From Caballeronia arvi (lineage in GTDB: Bacteria; Pseudomonadota; Gammaproteobacteria; Burkholderiales; Burkholderiaceae): DNA of 64,000 bases. Positions 1 through 9,111 of the stretch are shown piece after piece. The translations under genes and the position numbers were made by a program. Location of the stretch: NCBI RefSeq assembly GCF_001544695.2, contig NZ_FCOM02000029.1, positions 29,681 to 93,680 of the forward strand. The letters are read 5' to 3'. Numbering within the stretch: the first letter of the stretch is position 1; each line of letters begins with the position of its first letter. Below the pieces are notes generated by a model. The model searched no databases, was not told the origin of the DNA, and saw only the letters and a program-made list of their open reading frames with translations.

Positions 1-819
1 GACGAACGCGGCGATCGCCGAATGCGTGAGCTCGGTGGTCGCATAGCCGTTGATCTGGTCCGGATCCACGCCCACGCGCCGCAACGACAGATCGAGCAGC
101 ATGCGCGTACCCGAACCTGGCTGGCGATTGACGAAGCGCACGTCGCTGCGCGCGAGATCGCGCAAACCGGAGATGTGCTTCGGATTGCCCTTCGGCAGGA
201 AAAGCCCTTGCGTGCGGCGCGTGAGCCGGATCAGCTGATGCTTGTTCCTGTCCAGATACGGCCGATAGATATCCGCGCAGGTCGAGCGAAATTCGCCGAT
301 CGGCAAATGGAAGCCCGCCAGCTCGCATTCGCCGCGCGCGAGCGCGCTCACCGCTTCGGCACTCTCCCGGTATTTGATGTCGACCGGCACGCGCTGATCG
401 CCGAGCGCGCGCACGAGCGTCGCGACCGCGTAACCGTGCGACGCATGAATCCGCACCTGGCTGACGCCGCCCGCGAGACGCCGGTTCAGCTCGACGGCGA
501 CGTCGTTCGCGACCGCCTGCAACGGGGCCTCGAGCCGGTCGCCGCAGACCCGTTGCGCGCGCAGCACGGACTCACCAAGCTCGGACAGCACCGACCCGCG
601 CCCGCGCGATTTGGTGATGAGCGCACCGCCCAGGCGCGCTTCGATTTCGCGCAACAAACCCCATGCGTGCCGATAGGACAAACCCTTAGCGTTCGCGGCA
701 TTCGCGATGCTGCCTGTCTGAGCGACGAGCTGTAAAAGCGGCACAACCGCGCTGAGACTGGTTTCCCGGCCATCGGCGTCCCGCAGGACCAGCTCGGCCC
801 GGCATTCGACGTCTACCAT
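1..819 (-). CDS. fdsR: ModE/LysR-like regulator, probable formate dehydrogenase regulator (partial, 3' end outside window)
   Basis: The reading frame opens at ATG 817-819 on the minus strand (MVDVECRAELVLRD) and stays open to base 1, so the C-terminus is missing. Residues 30-75 carry a ModE-type winged helix (ANAKGLSYRHAWGLLREIEA, then LSELGESVL). From about residue 110 the sequence resembles a periplasmic-binding-protein-like sensor domain (VRIHASHGYAVATLVRAL, then PVDIKYRESAEAVSALARGE). This layout is typical of one-component regulators related to molybdate control. It is divergent from the fds operon with 128 bp between, the position of fdsR in Cupriavidus. The effector cannot be read; molybdate or formate is inference. 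The regulator family is sure, the link to fds probable. Confidence 0.8.
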   Translation of the reverse strand, partial: MVDVECRAELVLRDADGRETSLSAVVPLLQLVAQTGSIANAANAKGLSYRHAWGLLREIEARLGGALITKSRGRGSVLSELGESVLRAQRVCGDRLEAPLQAVANDVAVELNRRLAGGVSQVRIHASHGYAVATLVRALGDQRVPVDIKYRESAEAVSALARGECELAGFHLPIGEFRSTCADIYRPYLDRNKHQLIRLTRRTQGLFLPKGNPKHISGLRDLARSDVRFVNRQPGSGTRMLLDLSLRRVGVDPDQINGYATTELTHSAIAAFV

Positions 820-905
820 ATGAACTCCCCCATCCTATTGCCAAGATATATCACGACGCCTATTGTTCTTTAACCGGCTCGGCACCCGTAATTATATCGA
901 CTCAA

Positions 906-926
906 ATATGTACCGACAAAACATAT
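906..926. promoter_or_regulatory. Dyad in the fdsR-fdsG intergenic region, candidate FdsR site
   Basis: ATATGT and ACATAT form a perfect 6-bp inverted repeat with 9 bases between them, 21 bp upstream of the fdsG start codon and in the divergent promoter region. A dyad of this size suits a dimeric regulator such as the one encoded next door. No footprint or family consensus supports it. Confidence 0.3.
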
Positions 927-947
927 GCCGAGTGTTGGAGGAGCCCC

Positions 948-1436
948 ATGACACATACGCAGCTATCCGCCGCTGCTTCCGTTGAACTCGTGCGTCGCCA
1001 CGCGGTACAAGGCGCGACGTTGATGACCATTCTCCACGCCATCCAGGACGAAGCCGGCTATGTGCCGGACGAGGTCGTCGCGTCGCTTGCGCAGACGCTT
1101 TCGCTGTCGCGCGCCGAAGTGCATGGCGTCATCACGTATTACCATCACTTCCGGAGCGCGCCGCCCGCGCGCGTGACCGTGCAGCTCTGCCGCGCGGAAG
1201 CGTGCCGCAGCATGGGCACGGAAGCGTTGAAGGATCACATCGAAGGTCACACGGGCTGCCGCTTCGACAGCGGCCACGCCGAGGACACCGAGCTCGAATC
1301 GGTGTATTGCCTCGGCCAATGCGCGCTGTCGCCGTCGATGATGATCAATGGCGAACTTCACGCGCGCGTGACACCCGCGAAGTTCGATCGACTTTTCGCC
1401 GCCGCGCAAACCAAAGTCGCGGAGGTGACGGCATGA
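948..1436 (+). CDS. fdsG: NAD-dependent formate dehydrogenase gamma subunit (NuoE-like)
   Basis: A 162-residue subunit of the cytosolic molybdenum formate dehydrogenase, carrying one [2Fe-2S] cluster in a thioredoxin-like fold. Ligands are visible as LCRAEACRSMG (Cys pair five residues apart) and VYCLGQCALSP (Cys pair four apart), the NuoE pattern. With FdsB it forms the diaphorase end that passes formate electrons to NAD+. The ATG is preceded by a strong ribosome site (TTGGAGGAG, 6 bases before it). Its stop overlaps the fdsB start by ATGA, so the two are translationally coupled. Length and motifs match the family. Confidence 0.95.
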   Translation: MTHTQLSAAASVELVRRHAVQGATLMTILHAIQDEAGYVPDEVVASLAQTLSLSRAEVHGVITYYHHFRSAPPARVTVQLCRAEACRSMGTEALKDHIEGHTGCRFDSGHAEDTELESVYCLGQCALSPSMMINGELHARVTPAKFDRLFAAAQTKVAEVTA

Positions 1437-2989
1437 CGCGCATCTACGTTCCCATCGATTCCGCGGCGCTCGCGCTCGGCGCCAATGCCGTGGCCGAAGC
1501 CGTTGCGAGCGAAGCGCAGAAGCGCGGCCTCGACGTGCAGATCGTGCGCAACGGCTCGCGCGGGCTCTTCTATCTCGAACCGCTCGTCGAAGTCGAGACG
1601 CCCGACGGCCGCATCGGCTATTCGAACGTCGAAGCCGAAGACGTCGCCGCGTTGTTCGATGCCGGCTTTCACGAAGGCCGCGCGCACGAGAAAAACGTCG
1701 GTGTCGTCGACGAGATTCCGTATCTGAAGAACCAGCAGCGCCTGACGTTTGCGCGCATCGGCATCACGGACCCGCTCTCGATCGACGACTACACCGCACT
1801 CGGCGGCCTGCAAGGCCTGCGCAACGTGCTCGACATGAACGGCGACGCCGTCTGCGAAGCGCTGCTCGATTCCGGCCTGCGCGGTCGCGGCGGCGCGGCG
1901 TTCCCCGCGGGCATCAAGTGGAAGACGGTGCGCGCGGCGCTCGCGGACCAGAAATACATCGTCTGCAATGCCGATGAAGGCGACTCGGGCACCTTCTCCG
2001 ACCGTCTCGTGATGGAAAGCGATCCGTACATGCTGATCGAAGGCATGATCATCGCCGGCGTGGCGACGGGCGCGACCAAGGGCTACATCTATGTGCGCAG
2101 CGAGTATCCGCATTCGATCGACACGCTGAACCGCGCCATCGACCGCGCGCGCGACGCGGGCTGGCTCGGCGCGAGCGTGCTCGGCACGTCGCATGCGTTC
2201 GAGCTGTATGTGGCGAAGGGCGCGGGCTCGTATGTGTGCGGCGAGGAAACGGCACTCCTGGAATCGCTCGAAGGCAAACGCGGCATCGTGCGCGCGAAGC
2301 CGCCGGTGCCGGCGCTCGTCGGCCTGTACGGGAAGCCCACGGTCATCAACAACGTCATCACGCTCGCGACGGTGCCGATCATCTTCGCGAAGGGCGCCGC
2401 GTTCTATCGCGACTACGGCATGGGCCGTTCGCGCGGCACGCTGCCCTTCCAGATCGCGGGCAACGTGAAGCAAGGCGGACTCGTCGAACTGGCGTTCGGC
2501 GTGACGCTGCGCGAACTGATCTACACCTACGGCGGCGGCACCGCGAGCGGACGTCCGGCGCGCGCCGTGCAGGTGGGCGGGCCGCTCGGCACGTATCTGC
2601 CGGAAAGCCAGTGGGACATTCCGCTCGACTACGAGGAATACGCGAAGGTCGGCGCGGTGGTCGGCCATGGCGGTCTCGTGATCCACGACGACATCTCGAA
2701 TCTCGCCGAGCTCGCGCAATACGCGATGCATTTCTGCGCGATCGAATCGTGCGGCAAGTGCACGCCGTGCCGTATCGGCTCGACGCGCGGCGAGGAAGTC
2801 ATCGCGAAAATCCGCGAGGGCGATACGTCGGTGAAGCAGATCACGCTGCTGCGCGAACTCTGCGACACGATGATCTCAGGCTCGCTCTGCGCGATGGGCG
2901 GCATGACGCCGTTCCCGGTGGTTTCCGCGCTCGATCACTTCCCGGAAGATTTCGGTTTGCCCCGCACGCCCGCGCAGAAAGCGGCCTAA
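1433..2989 (+). CDS. fdsB: NAD-dependent formate dehydrogenase beta subunit (NuoF-like, FMN and NAD binding)
   Basis: A 518-residue flavoprotein subunit that binds FMN, NAD(H) and one [4Fe-4S] cluster and reduces NAD+ with electrons from FdsA. Start ATG 1433 overlaps the fdsG stop (ATGA) with GGAGG upstream; the open frame runs further 5' but that part is antisense to nothing and lies inside fdsG. Visible: N-terminal thioredoxin-like segment (1-110), RGRGGAAFPAGIKWK (FMN/NAD glycine-rich loop), NADEGDSGTFSDR, GAGSYVCGEETALLES, and the cluster ligands ESCGKCTPCRIGS with a later Cys in GSLCAMGG. Co-transcribed with fdsG and fdsA. Confidence 0.95.
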   Translation: MTRIYVPIDSAALALGANAVAEAVASEAQKRGLDVQIVRNGSRGLFYLEPLVEVETPDGRIGYSNVEAEDVAALFDAGFHEGRAHEKNVGVVDEIPYLKNQQRLTFARIGITDPLSIDDYTALGGLQGLRNVLDMNGDAVCEALLDSGLRGRGGAAFPAGIKWKTVRAALADQKYIVCNADEGDSGTFSDRLVMESDPYMLIEGMIIAGVATGATKGYIYVRSEYPHSIDTLNRAIDRARDAGWLGASVLGTSHAFELYVAKGAGSYVCGEETALLESLEGKRGIVRAKPPVPALVGLYGKPTVINNVITLATVPIIFAKGAAFYRDYGMGRSRGTLPFQIAGNVKQGGLVELAFGVTLRELIYTYGGGTASGRPARAVQVGGPLGTYLPESQWDIPLDYEEYAKVGAVVGHGGLVIHDDISNLAELAQYAMHFCAIESCGKCTPCRIGSTRGEEVIAKIREGDTSVKQITLLRELCDTMISGSLCAMGGMTPFPVVSALDHFPEDFGLPRTPAQKAA

Positions 2990-3066
2990 GCGGCGCGCCA
3001 TTTCATTTGCATGGGGCCAGAGTAAGGCGCTGAAGCGCCAACTCTGGCCGACAAGGAGACAAGACA

Positions 3067-5988
3067 ATGTCCAACACCATCAACGGCTGCGGCTCCGGCA
3101 ACTGCGCGTGCAAGAGCGCGGCATCGGTGCAGCGCCGCGATCCGTTCGACGACACCGATTACGGCACGCCGCTGCGCCACGCCGACATCGACGTAACGCT
3201 GGAAATCGACGGTCAGTCGGTCACGGTTCCCGCGGGCACGTCGGTGATGCGCGCCTCGATCGAAGCCGGCGTCAACGTGCCGAAGCTCTGCGCCACCGAT
3301 TCGCTCGAACCGTGGGGCTCGTGCCGTCTGTGCCTCGTCGAGATCGAAGGCAAGCGCGGCTATCCGGCATCGTGCACGACGCCCGTCGAAGCGGGCATGA
3401 AAGTGCGCACGCAAAGCGACAAGCTGCAATCGCTGCGTAAGAACGTGATGGAGCTCTACATCTCCGATCACCCGCTCGATTGCCTCACGTGCCCCGCCAA
3501 CGGCGACTGCGAGCTGCAGGACATGGCGGGCGTCGTCGGCCTGCGTGAAGTGCGTTACGGCTACGAAGGCGCGAACCATCTGAAGGACGCCAAGGACGAA
3601 TCGAATCCGTACTTCACCTACGATCCGTCCAAGTGCATCGTCTGTAATCGTTGCGTGCGCGCGTGCGAAGAGACGCAAGGCACGTTCGCGCTGACCATCG
3701 CCGGACGCGGTTTCGAATCGCGGGTAGCGGCCAGCGAAAACGTGCCGTTCATGGAATCGGAATGCGTGTCGTGCGGTGCATGCGTCGCCGCGTGCCCGAC
3801 CGCGACGCTGCAGGAAAAGAGCGTCATCATGCTCGGCCAGGCAGAGCATTCGGCCGTGACGACGTGCGCGTATTGCGGCGTCGGCTGCTCGCTGAAGGCG
3901 GAGATGAAGGGCGACACCGTCGTGCGCATGACGCCGAACAAGAACGGCCAGGCGAACGAAGGCCACGCGTGCGTGAAAGGCCGCTTCGCATGGGGCTACG
4001 CGACGCACAAGGACCGCATCAAGAAGCCGATGATCCGCGCGAAGATCACCGATCCGTGGCGCGAAGTCTCGTGGGACGAAGCGATCAACTATGCGGCAAG
4101 CGAGTTCCGCCGCATTCAGGACAAGTACGGGCGCGATTCGATCGGCGGCATCACGTCGTCGCGCTGCACGAACGAAGAAACGTACCTCGTGCAGAAGCTC
4201 GTGCGCGCTGCGTTCGGCAACAACAACGTCGATACCTGCGCGCGCGTGTGCCACTCGCCGACCGGCTACGGTCTGAAGACGACGCTCGGCGAATCCGCCG
4301 GCACGCAGACCTTCGCCTCGGTCGAGAAATCCGACGTGATCATCGTGATCGGCGCGAATCCGACCGATGGCCACCCGGTCTTCGGCTCGCGCCTGAAGCG
4401 CCGCGTGCGTGAAGGCGCGAAGCTGATCGTGATCGATCCGCGCCGGATCGATATCGTCGATACGCCGCACGTGAAGGCGCAGTATCACCTGCCGTTGCGG
4501 CCGGGCACGAACGTCGCGATGCTCAACTCGCTCGCGCATGTGATCGTCACGGAAGGCTTGCTGAAGGAAGACTTCATCGCGGAACGCTGCGAGACGCGCG
4601 CCTTCGGCCAATGGCGCGAGTTCGTCGCGCGCGAAGAGAATTCGCCCGAAGCGATGGAAGCGACCACCGGCGTGCCCGCGCAAGCGGTCCGCGAGGCCGC
4701 GCGCGTCTACGCGACGGGCGGCAACGGCGCGATCTACTACGGCCTCGGCGTCACCGAGCACGCGCAGGGGTCGACGGCCGTCATCGGCATCGCGAACCTG
4801 GCGATGGCCACCGGGAACGTCGGCCGCGAAGGCGTCGGCGTGAATCCGCTGCGCGGCCAGAACAACGTGCAGGGCTCGTGCGACATGGGCTCGTTCCCGC
4901 ACGAGCTGCCGGGCTATCGCCATATCGGCGATGCCGCCGTGCGCTCGCTCTTCGAAGAAGCGTGGGATGTGAAGCTGCAGCCGGAGCCGGGCCTGCGTAT
5001 CCCGAACATGTTCGATGCCGCGATGCACGGCAGCTTCATGGGCCTGTATTGCCAGGGCGAGGACATCGTTCAGTCGGACCCGAACACGCAGCACGTGGCG
5101 GACGCGTTGTCGTCGATGGAATGCATCGTCGTCCAGGACATCTTCCTCAACGAGACGGCGAAGTACGCGCACGTGTTGTTGCCGGGCTCGACCTTCCTCG
5201 AAAAGGACGGCACCTTCACCAACGCCGAGCGCCGCATCTCGCGCGTGCGCAAGGTGATGCCGCCGCTCGCGGGCTATGCCGACTGGGAAGTGACGATCAA
5301 GCTCTCTCGCGCGCTCGGCTACGAGATGAACTACGCGAATCCGTCCGAAATCATGGACGAGATCGCGCGCCTCACGCCGACGTTCCACGGCGTCTCGTAC
5401 GAGCGCATCGACGAACTCGGCAGCATCCAGTGGCCGTGCAACGAGAAGGCGCCCGACGGCACGCCGACGATGCACATCGACGAATTCGTGCGCGGCAAGG
5501 GACGCTTCGTCATCACCAAGTTCGTCGCGACGCCGGAAAAGGTCACGCGCAAGTATCCGCTGCTGCTCACGACCGGGCGGATTCTGTCGCAATACAACGT
5601 CGGCGCGCAGACCCGCCGCACCGAGAACTCGCGCTGGCACGAAGAGGACCGGCTGGAGATTCATCCGGTGGACGCGGAAGATCGCGGCATCAAGATGGAC
5701 GACTGGGTCGGCATCGAATCGCGCGCGGGGCAGACCGTGTTGCGCGCGAAGATTTCCGAGCGCATGCAGCCGGGCGTCGTCTACACGACGTTCCACTTCC
5801 CGGAATCGGGCGCGAACGTCATCACGACGGATTCGTCCGACTGGGCAACCAACTGTCCGGAGTACAAGGTGACGGCTGTGCAGGTGATGCCGGTCGAGCA
5901 GCCGTCGCAATGGCAGAAGGACTACTCGCGCTTCAACACGCAGCAACTCGAACTGCTCAACCTCGCCACGACTTCTTCAGGAAAATAA
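3067..5988 (+). CDS. fdsA: NAD-dependent formate dehydrogenase alpha subunit (molybdenum catalytic subunit)
   Basis: A 973-residue catalytic subunit that oxidises formate to CO2 at a bis-MGD molybdenum site. In order: a NuoG-like [2Fe-2S] domain (LCATDSLEPWGSCRLC and SCTTP), a His-Cys [4Fe-4S] site (HPLDCLTCPANGDC), two ferredoxin-type clusters (KCIVCNRCVRAC, ECVSCGACVAACP), the Mo-domain cluster (TTCAYCGVGCS and later HACVKGR) and the Mo-ligand Cys395 in ARVCHSPT. An extra Cys-rich N-terminus (Cys8, Cys13, Cys15) precedes the first domain. The start ATG has AAGGAGAC 9 bases upstream. It lies 77 bp after fdsB and 3 bp before fdsD. The sulfurtransferase gene fdsC, usual between fdsA and fdsD, is absent here. 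Confidence 0.97.
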   Translation: MSNTINGCGSGNCACKSAASVQRRDPFDDTDYGTPLRHADIDVTLEIDGQSVTVPAGTSVMRASIEAGVNVPKLCATDSLEPWGSCRLCLVEIEGKRGYPASCTTPVEAGMKVRTQSDKLQSLRKNVMELYISDHPLDCLTCPANGDCELQDMAGVVGLREVRYGYEGANHLKDAKDESNPYFTYDPSKCIVCNRCVRACEETQGTFALTIAGRGFESRVAASENVPFMESECVSCGACVAACPTATLQEKSVIMLGQAEHSAVTTCAYCGVGCSLKAEMKGDTVVRMTPNKNGQANEGHACVKGRFAWGYATHKDRIKKPMIRAKITDPWREVSWDEAINYAASEFRRIQDKYGRDSIGGITSSRCTNEETYLVQKLVRAAFGNNNVDTCARVCHSPTGYGLKTTLGESAGTQTFASVEKSDVIIVIGANPTDGHPVFGSRLKRRVREGAKLIVIDPRRIDIVDTPHVKAQYHLPLRPGTNVAMLNSLAHVIVTEGLLKEDFIAERCETRAFGQWREFVAREENSPEAMEATTGVPAQAVREAARVYATGGNGAIYYGLGVTEHAQGSTAVIGIANLAMATGNVGREGVGVNPLRGQNNVQGSCDMGSFPHELPGYRHIGDAAVRSLFEEAWDVKLQPEPGLRIPNMFDAAMHGSFMGLYCQGEDIVQSDPNTQHVADALSSMECIVVQDIFLNETAKYAHVLLPGSTFLEKDGTFTNAERRISRVRKVMPPLAGYADWEVTIKLSRALGYEMNYANPSEIMDEIARLTPTFHGVSYERIDELGSIQWPCNEKAPDGTPTMHIDEFVRGKGRFVITKFVATPEKVTRKYPLLLTTGRILSQYNVGAQTRRTENSRWHEEDRLEIHPVDAEDRGIKMDDWVGIESRAGQTVLRAKISERMQPGVVYTTFHFPESGANVITTDSSDWATNCPEYKVTAVQVMPVEQPSQWQKDYSRFNTQQLELLNLATTSSGK

Positions 5989-5991
5989 AAA

Positions 5992-6237
5992 ATGGATGTC
6001 GATAACCTGATCGAGATGGCGAACCGCATCGGCGAATTTTTCGATTCGATGCCGGACCGCGCCGAAGCCGTCGATAGCGTCGCGGATCATATCCGCCGCT
6101 TCTGGGAGCCGCGCATGCGGCTCGCGATTCTCGCCGCGCTGGACAATCCGGAAGCGAGCGCGGCGATGGAGCCGATCGTGCGCGAGGCGCTCAATCTGCA
6201 CAAGGCGGACCTTCAGCCGAAGACGGCGCCAGCCTGA
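5992..6237 (+). CDS. fdsD: Formate dehydrogenase delta subunit
   Basis: A small 81-residue protein (MDVDNLIEMANRIGEFF, then DHIRRFWEPRMRLAIL) of the FdsD family, a helical accessory subunit found with FdsABG complexes and thought to help assembly or maturation. The ATG lies 3 bases after the fdsA stop with AGGAAAA upstream. It is the last gene of the operon; an intrinsic terminator follows 27 bp after its stop. Only its family and position support the role. Confidence 0.9.
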   Translation: MDVDNLIEMANRIGEFFDSMPDRAEAVDSVADHIRRFWEPRMRLAILAALDNPEASAAMEPIVREALNLHKADLQPKTAPA

Positions 6238-6263
6238 AGCGTTCATCGCATCGTCTTGAACCG

Positions 6264-6289
6264 AAGCCCTGCACCGCAGGGCTTTTTTT
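6264..6289 (+). terminator. Intrinsic terminator of the fds operon
   Basis: A perfect 9-bp stem, AAGCCCTGC / GCAGGGCTT, with a 3-base loop ends in seven T residues. It lies right after fdsD and touches the stop codon of the convergent monooxygenase gene (6289-6291). Confidence 0.85.
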
Positions 6290-8025
6290 CAATCTTCGCG
6301 ATATTCGCGCTCGACGTGCCGCTCCGTGCTCGTTTCCTGCGCGCCGAACCACGTCTCGCAGTGACGCAGGAGCGCATGCACATCCGACGGCGCGCGTCCG
6401 CGCGCCGCGATATAGCCATCGGGACGCACGAGATAGAACGCGGGGCGCGTGCGGCCGTAGTTGTCGGTGAGCGAATGCGCGCCCTCGCCGCTCGTATCGG
6501 TGATGCGCCACACGCGCACGGCGTTCGGCATGATCGTTTCGATGGAAGCAGCGAGGCCGTCGAGGTCCGGCTCGCCGATCGCGTGCGCGACGGTGATGGT
6601 CGCGGGCGCGAGCGCGATGTCGTCCTCGCCCGACGGATTCACGAGCAGAAAGAGCGAGAAGCAGCCGGGATCGTGCAGATCGTAGAGGCAGCCGACGCCC
6701 GGCAGACGCCCGAGCGGACCGTCGATGACATGCACGCGCGCATCGGGCGCCCGCTCGCCGGCGCGCGGGCCGCCGTCGAGCAGACGTTCGAGCGTGAGCG
6801 GGCTCTTGCGATAGTTGATCGACAGCTCGCTCACCGTGCGCCGCATCGCGTCGCGCAGCGGGCCGATCGCGGCGAGCGCGGGCATCACGTGCTCGCGCAT
6901 CAGCTTCATCGGGCCGTGCTCGGCGCCGGCCATCTGCGTGAGCATGCTGGATTGCCTGAGCACGTCGCGCTCGATCGGATAACGCTCCGTGTGATAGGTG
7001 TCGAGCAACCGCTCGGGCGCGCCGCCCGCAAGCATGCGCGCGATCTTCCAGCCAAGATTGAACGCTTCCTGAATGCCGGTGTTCATGCCCTGCGCGCCGG
7101 CGGGACTGTGCACATGCGCCGCATCGCCGACGAGAAACACGCGCTCCATGCGCAGCCGGTCGACCATGCGGCTGTTCAAATGAAAGTACGACGACCACGT
7201 GAGATTCGACAACGTCACGCGATGATGCACGCGCCGCGCGACGAGCGCCCGGCATTCATCGAGCGTCGGACCTTGCTTCGATTCGGCGGCGTTGACCGCG
7301 CTCGCGACCGGCGCGGGCAGATCCGCGATCAGGCGTGCGCGGTCGCCGCCCATCGGAAAGAGCGCGACGAGGCCTTCGCCCGACGCGAAGATATGGAACT
7401 CGTCGTCGGGCCAGTCTGAGTCGGCCTGGAGATCGGCGAGCAGAAAGGTTTGCTCGAAGGTCTTGCCGTCGAAACCGATGCCGAGCCGATGCCGCACGAA
7501 GCTGTGCGCGCCGTCCGCCGCGATCAGATACGACGGCCGCAGCAGTTCGTCGCGTCCGTTCGGATGGCGCAGCGTGGCTTGCAAGCCGGCCGAGCCTTGC
7601 GACAGATCGACGAGCTCGACACCGCGCTCGACGTTCACGCGATAGCCCGCAAGGTGCGCTGCGAGCAGGCGTTCGGTCTGCGATTGTTCGAGAAAGAGCA
7701 GATACGGATAACGCGTCTGCAGCGGATCGAAGTCGAGGCGCGCGAGGCGCTGCCCGTTCGAATAGAGGTTGGCTACGCGCGCGCGATGACCGAGTTCGAG
7801 AAAGGGCTTGACGACGCGATGCTGCTCGAAGAGTTCGAGCGTGCGCGCCTGGATGCCGATCGCGCGCGAGTACGGCGACGGCTCGCGCGCACGGTCGACG
7901 AGCCTGACCGGGATGTGCGCGCGCGCGAGGCTCATCGCGGCAGCGAGGCCCGTGGGACCGGCGCCTGCGATCAGAACGGGCGCGACGTCCAGCTTGTCGT
8001 TCGGATTCAGCTTTGGCGCGAACAT
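6289..8025 (-). CDS. FAD-dependent aromatic-ring monooxygenase family protein
   Basis: A 578-residue class A flavoprotein monooxygenase of the phenol/pentachlorophenol hydroxylase type, expected to use NAD(P)H and O2 to hydroxylate an aromatic ring. Visible: Rossmann loop GAGPTG (residues 21-26), the DG motif in AADGAHSFVRHRLG, the FAD-ribityl motif GDAAHVHSPAGAQGMNTG, and a C-terminal thioredoxin-like region from about residue 420. The start ATG (8023-8025) has GGGAGGA upstream. It follows the cation exporter on the same strand after 42 bp, so co-transcription is possible, but no shared role is evident. The substrate cannot be told. Confidence 0.88.
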   Translation of the reverse strand: MFAPKLNPNDKLDVAPVLIAGAGPTGLAAAMSLARAHIPVRLVDRAREPSPYSRAIGIQARTLELFEQHRVVKPFLELGHRARVANLYSNGQRLARLDFDPLQTRYPYLLFLEQSQTERLLAAHLAGYRVNVERGVELVDLSQGSAGLQATLRHPNGRDELLRPSYLIAADGAHSFVRHRLGIGFDGKTFEQTFLLADLQADSDWPDDEFHIFASGEGLVALFPMGGDRARLIADLPAPVASAVNAAESKQGPTLDECRALVARRVHHRVTLSNLTWSSYFHLNSRMVDRLRMERVFLVGDAAHVHSPAGAQGMNTGIQEAFNLGWKIARMLAGGAPERLLDTYHTERYPIERDVLRQSSMLTQMAGAEHGPMKLMREHVMPALAAIGPLRDAMRRTVSELSINYRKSPLTLERLLDGGPRAGERAPDARVHVIDGPLGRLPGVGCLYDLHDPGCFSLFLLVNPSGEDDIALAPATITVAHAIGEPDLDGLAASIETIMPNAVRVWRITDTSGEGAHSLTDNYGRTRPAFYLVRPDGYIAARGRAPSDVHALLRHCETWFGAQETSTERHVEREYRED

Positions 8026-8067
8026 CGGTCGATCCTCCCGAAAGTCACGCGCTCTAGTGTACGCCGC

Positions 8068-9075
8068 TCAATGCGCGTGGCCGCGCTCGTTCAGCACGCA
8101 CGCCTGGCACGCTTCGCCGAACTCGACCTGCACGGTCGCGTGATGCATCGCGTATTCGCGGCGCAGCGTCCCGACGACGCCTTGCACGAATTCATCGCCG
8201 GGATGGCCTTGCGGCATCACCAGATGCACGGTGAGCGCGTTTTCGGTCGTCGAGAGCGCCCAGACGTGCAGGTCGTGAACGTCGCGCACGCCGGGCAACG
8301 CCGTCAGATAGCCCTCGATGCGCGTCATGTCCACGCCCGGCGGGACCGCGGCCATCGCGAGGCGCATTGCGTCGCGGCCGAGTCCCCACGTGCCGTAGAC
8401 GATCACCGAGACGACGATCAGGCTCATCAGCGGATCGAGCCAGCTCGCGCCCGTGAACAGAATGACGAGGCCGCTCACCGCGACCGCGGCGGAAATCGCG
8501 GCATCGGCGGCCATGTGCATGAAGGCGCCGCGCACGTTGAGGTCTTCCTTGCTGCCGCGCATGAAGAGCCACGCGGAGAAACCATTCACGACCATGCCGA
8601 TGGTCGCGACGATGAACACGTCGAGGCCCGCGACGGGCGCCGGATTGATGAGCCGCTGGACCGACTCGAGCACGATCGCGCCGCACGCGAGCAGCAGCAA
8701 CGCGGCGTTGGCGAGCGACGCGAGAATCGACGAACTGCCGAGCCCGAAGGTATAGCGCGCGTTCGGCCGGCGCGTGCCGAGCCACACGGCACCCCACGCG
8801 AGCAGCAGACCGAGGACGTCGGAGAGATTGTGGCCGGCATCGGCGAGCAGCGCGGTCGAATGCGCGAGGAAGCCGTAGACGGCCTGCACGACGACGATCA
8901 GGACGTTCAGCCCGACCGCGAGCGCGAACGTGCGGCCCTGCCCTGCCTGCGGCGCATGGTGATGATGATGATGGCCGCCCGAGGCGTGGTCGTGGCCTTC
9001 ATGCCCGCCATGAGCGTGATCGTGATCGTGCCGATTTCCGTGTTCTTCGTGTTCTTCGTGTTGATGGGTGCTCAT
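8068..9075 (-). CDS. Cation diffusion facilitator, probable zinc exporter
   Basis: A 335-residue CDF-family antiporter that exports Zn2+ (or Co2+/Cd2+) for protons across the inner membrane. The first 45 residues are very His-rich. Metal-site motifs HNLSD (His82, Asp86) and HMAAD (His187, Asp191) lie in transmembrane helices 2 and 5, the zinc-type HxxxD pair. A cytosolic C-terminal domain follows (DVHDLHVWAL) with a late CQAC and a GHAH tail. It sits 36 bp downstream of the ArsR/SmtB gene on the same strand. That regulator has an intact zinc site, so zinc is the likeliest substrate. Confidence 0.92.
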   Translation of the reverse strand: MSTHQHEEHEEHGNRHDHDHAHGGHEGHDHASGGHHHHHHAPQAGQGRTFALAVGLNVLIVVVQAVYGFLAHSTALLADAGHNLSDVLGLLLAWGAVWLGTRRPNARYTFGLGSSSILASLANAALLLLACGAIVLESVQRLINPAPVAGLDVFIVATIGMVVNGFSAWLFMRGSKEDLNVRGAFMHMAADAAISAAVAVSGLVILFTGASWLDPLMSLIVVSVIVYGTWGLGRDAMRLAMAAVPPGVDMTRIEGYLTALPGVRDVHDLHVWALSTTENALTVHLVMPQGHPGDEFVQGVVGTLRREYAMHHATVQVEFGEACQACVLNERGHAH

Positions 9076-9111
9076 GGCGTGCTCATCGCGGTGCGCGTGG
9101 TTTGACGGCGG

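Noticed and set aside
2986..5946. A 986-codon open frame antisense to fdsA
   Set aside because: Its translation is Arg/Ala/His-rich with no family features; long antisense frames are usual in high-GC genes, and fdsA carries every expected motif.
7450..9105. 551-codon plus-strand frame opposite the exporter and monooxygenase
   Set aside because: It is the antisense of two well-supported genes, with Arg/His-rich composition and no motif.
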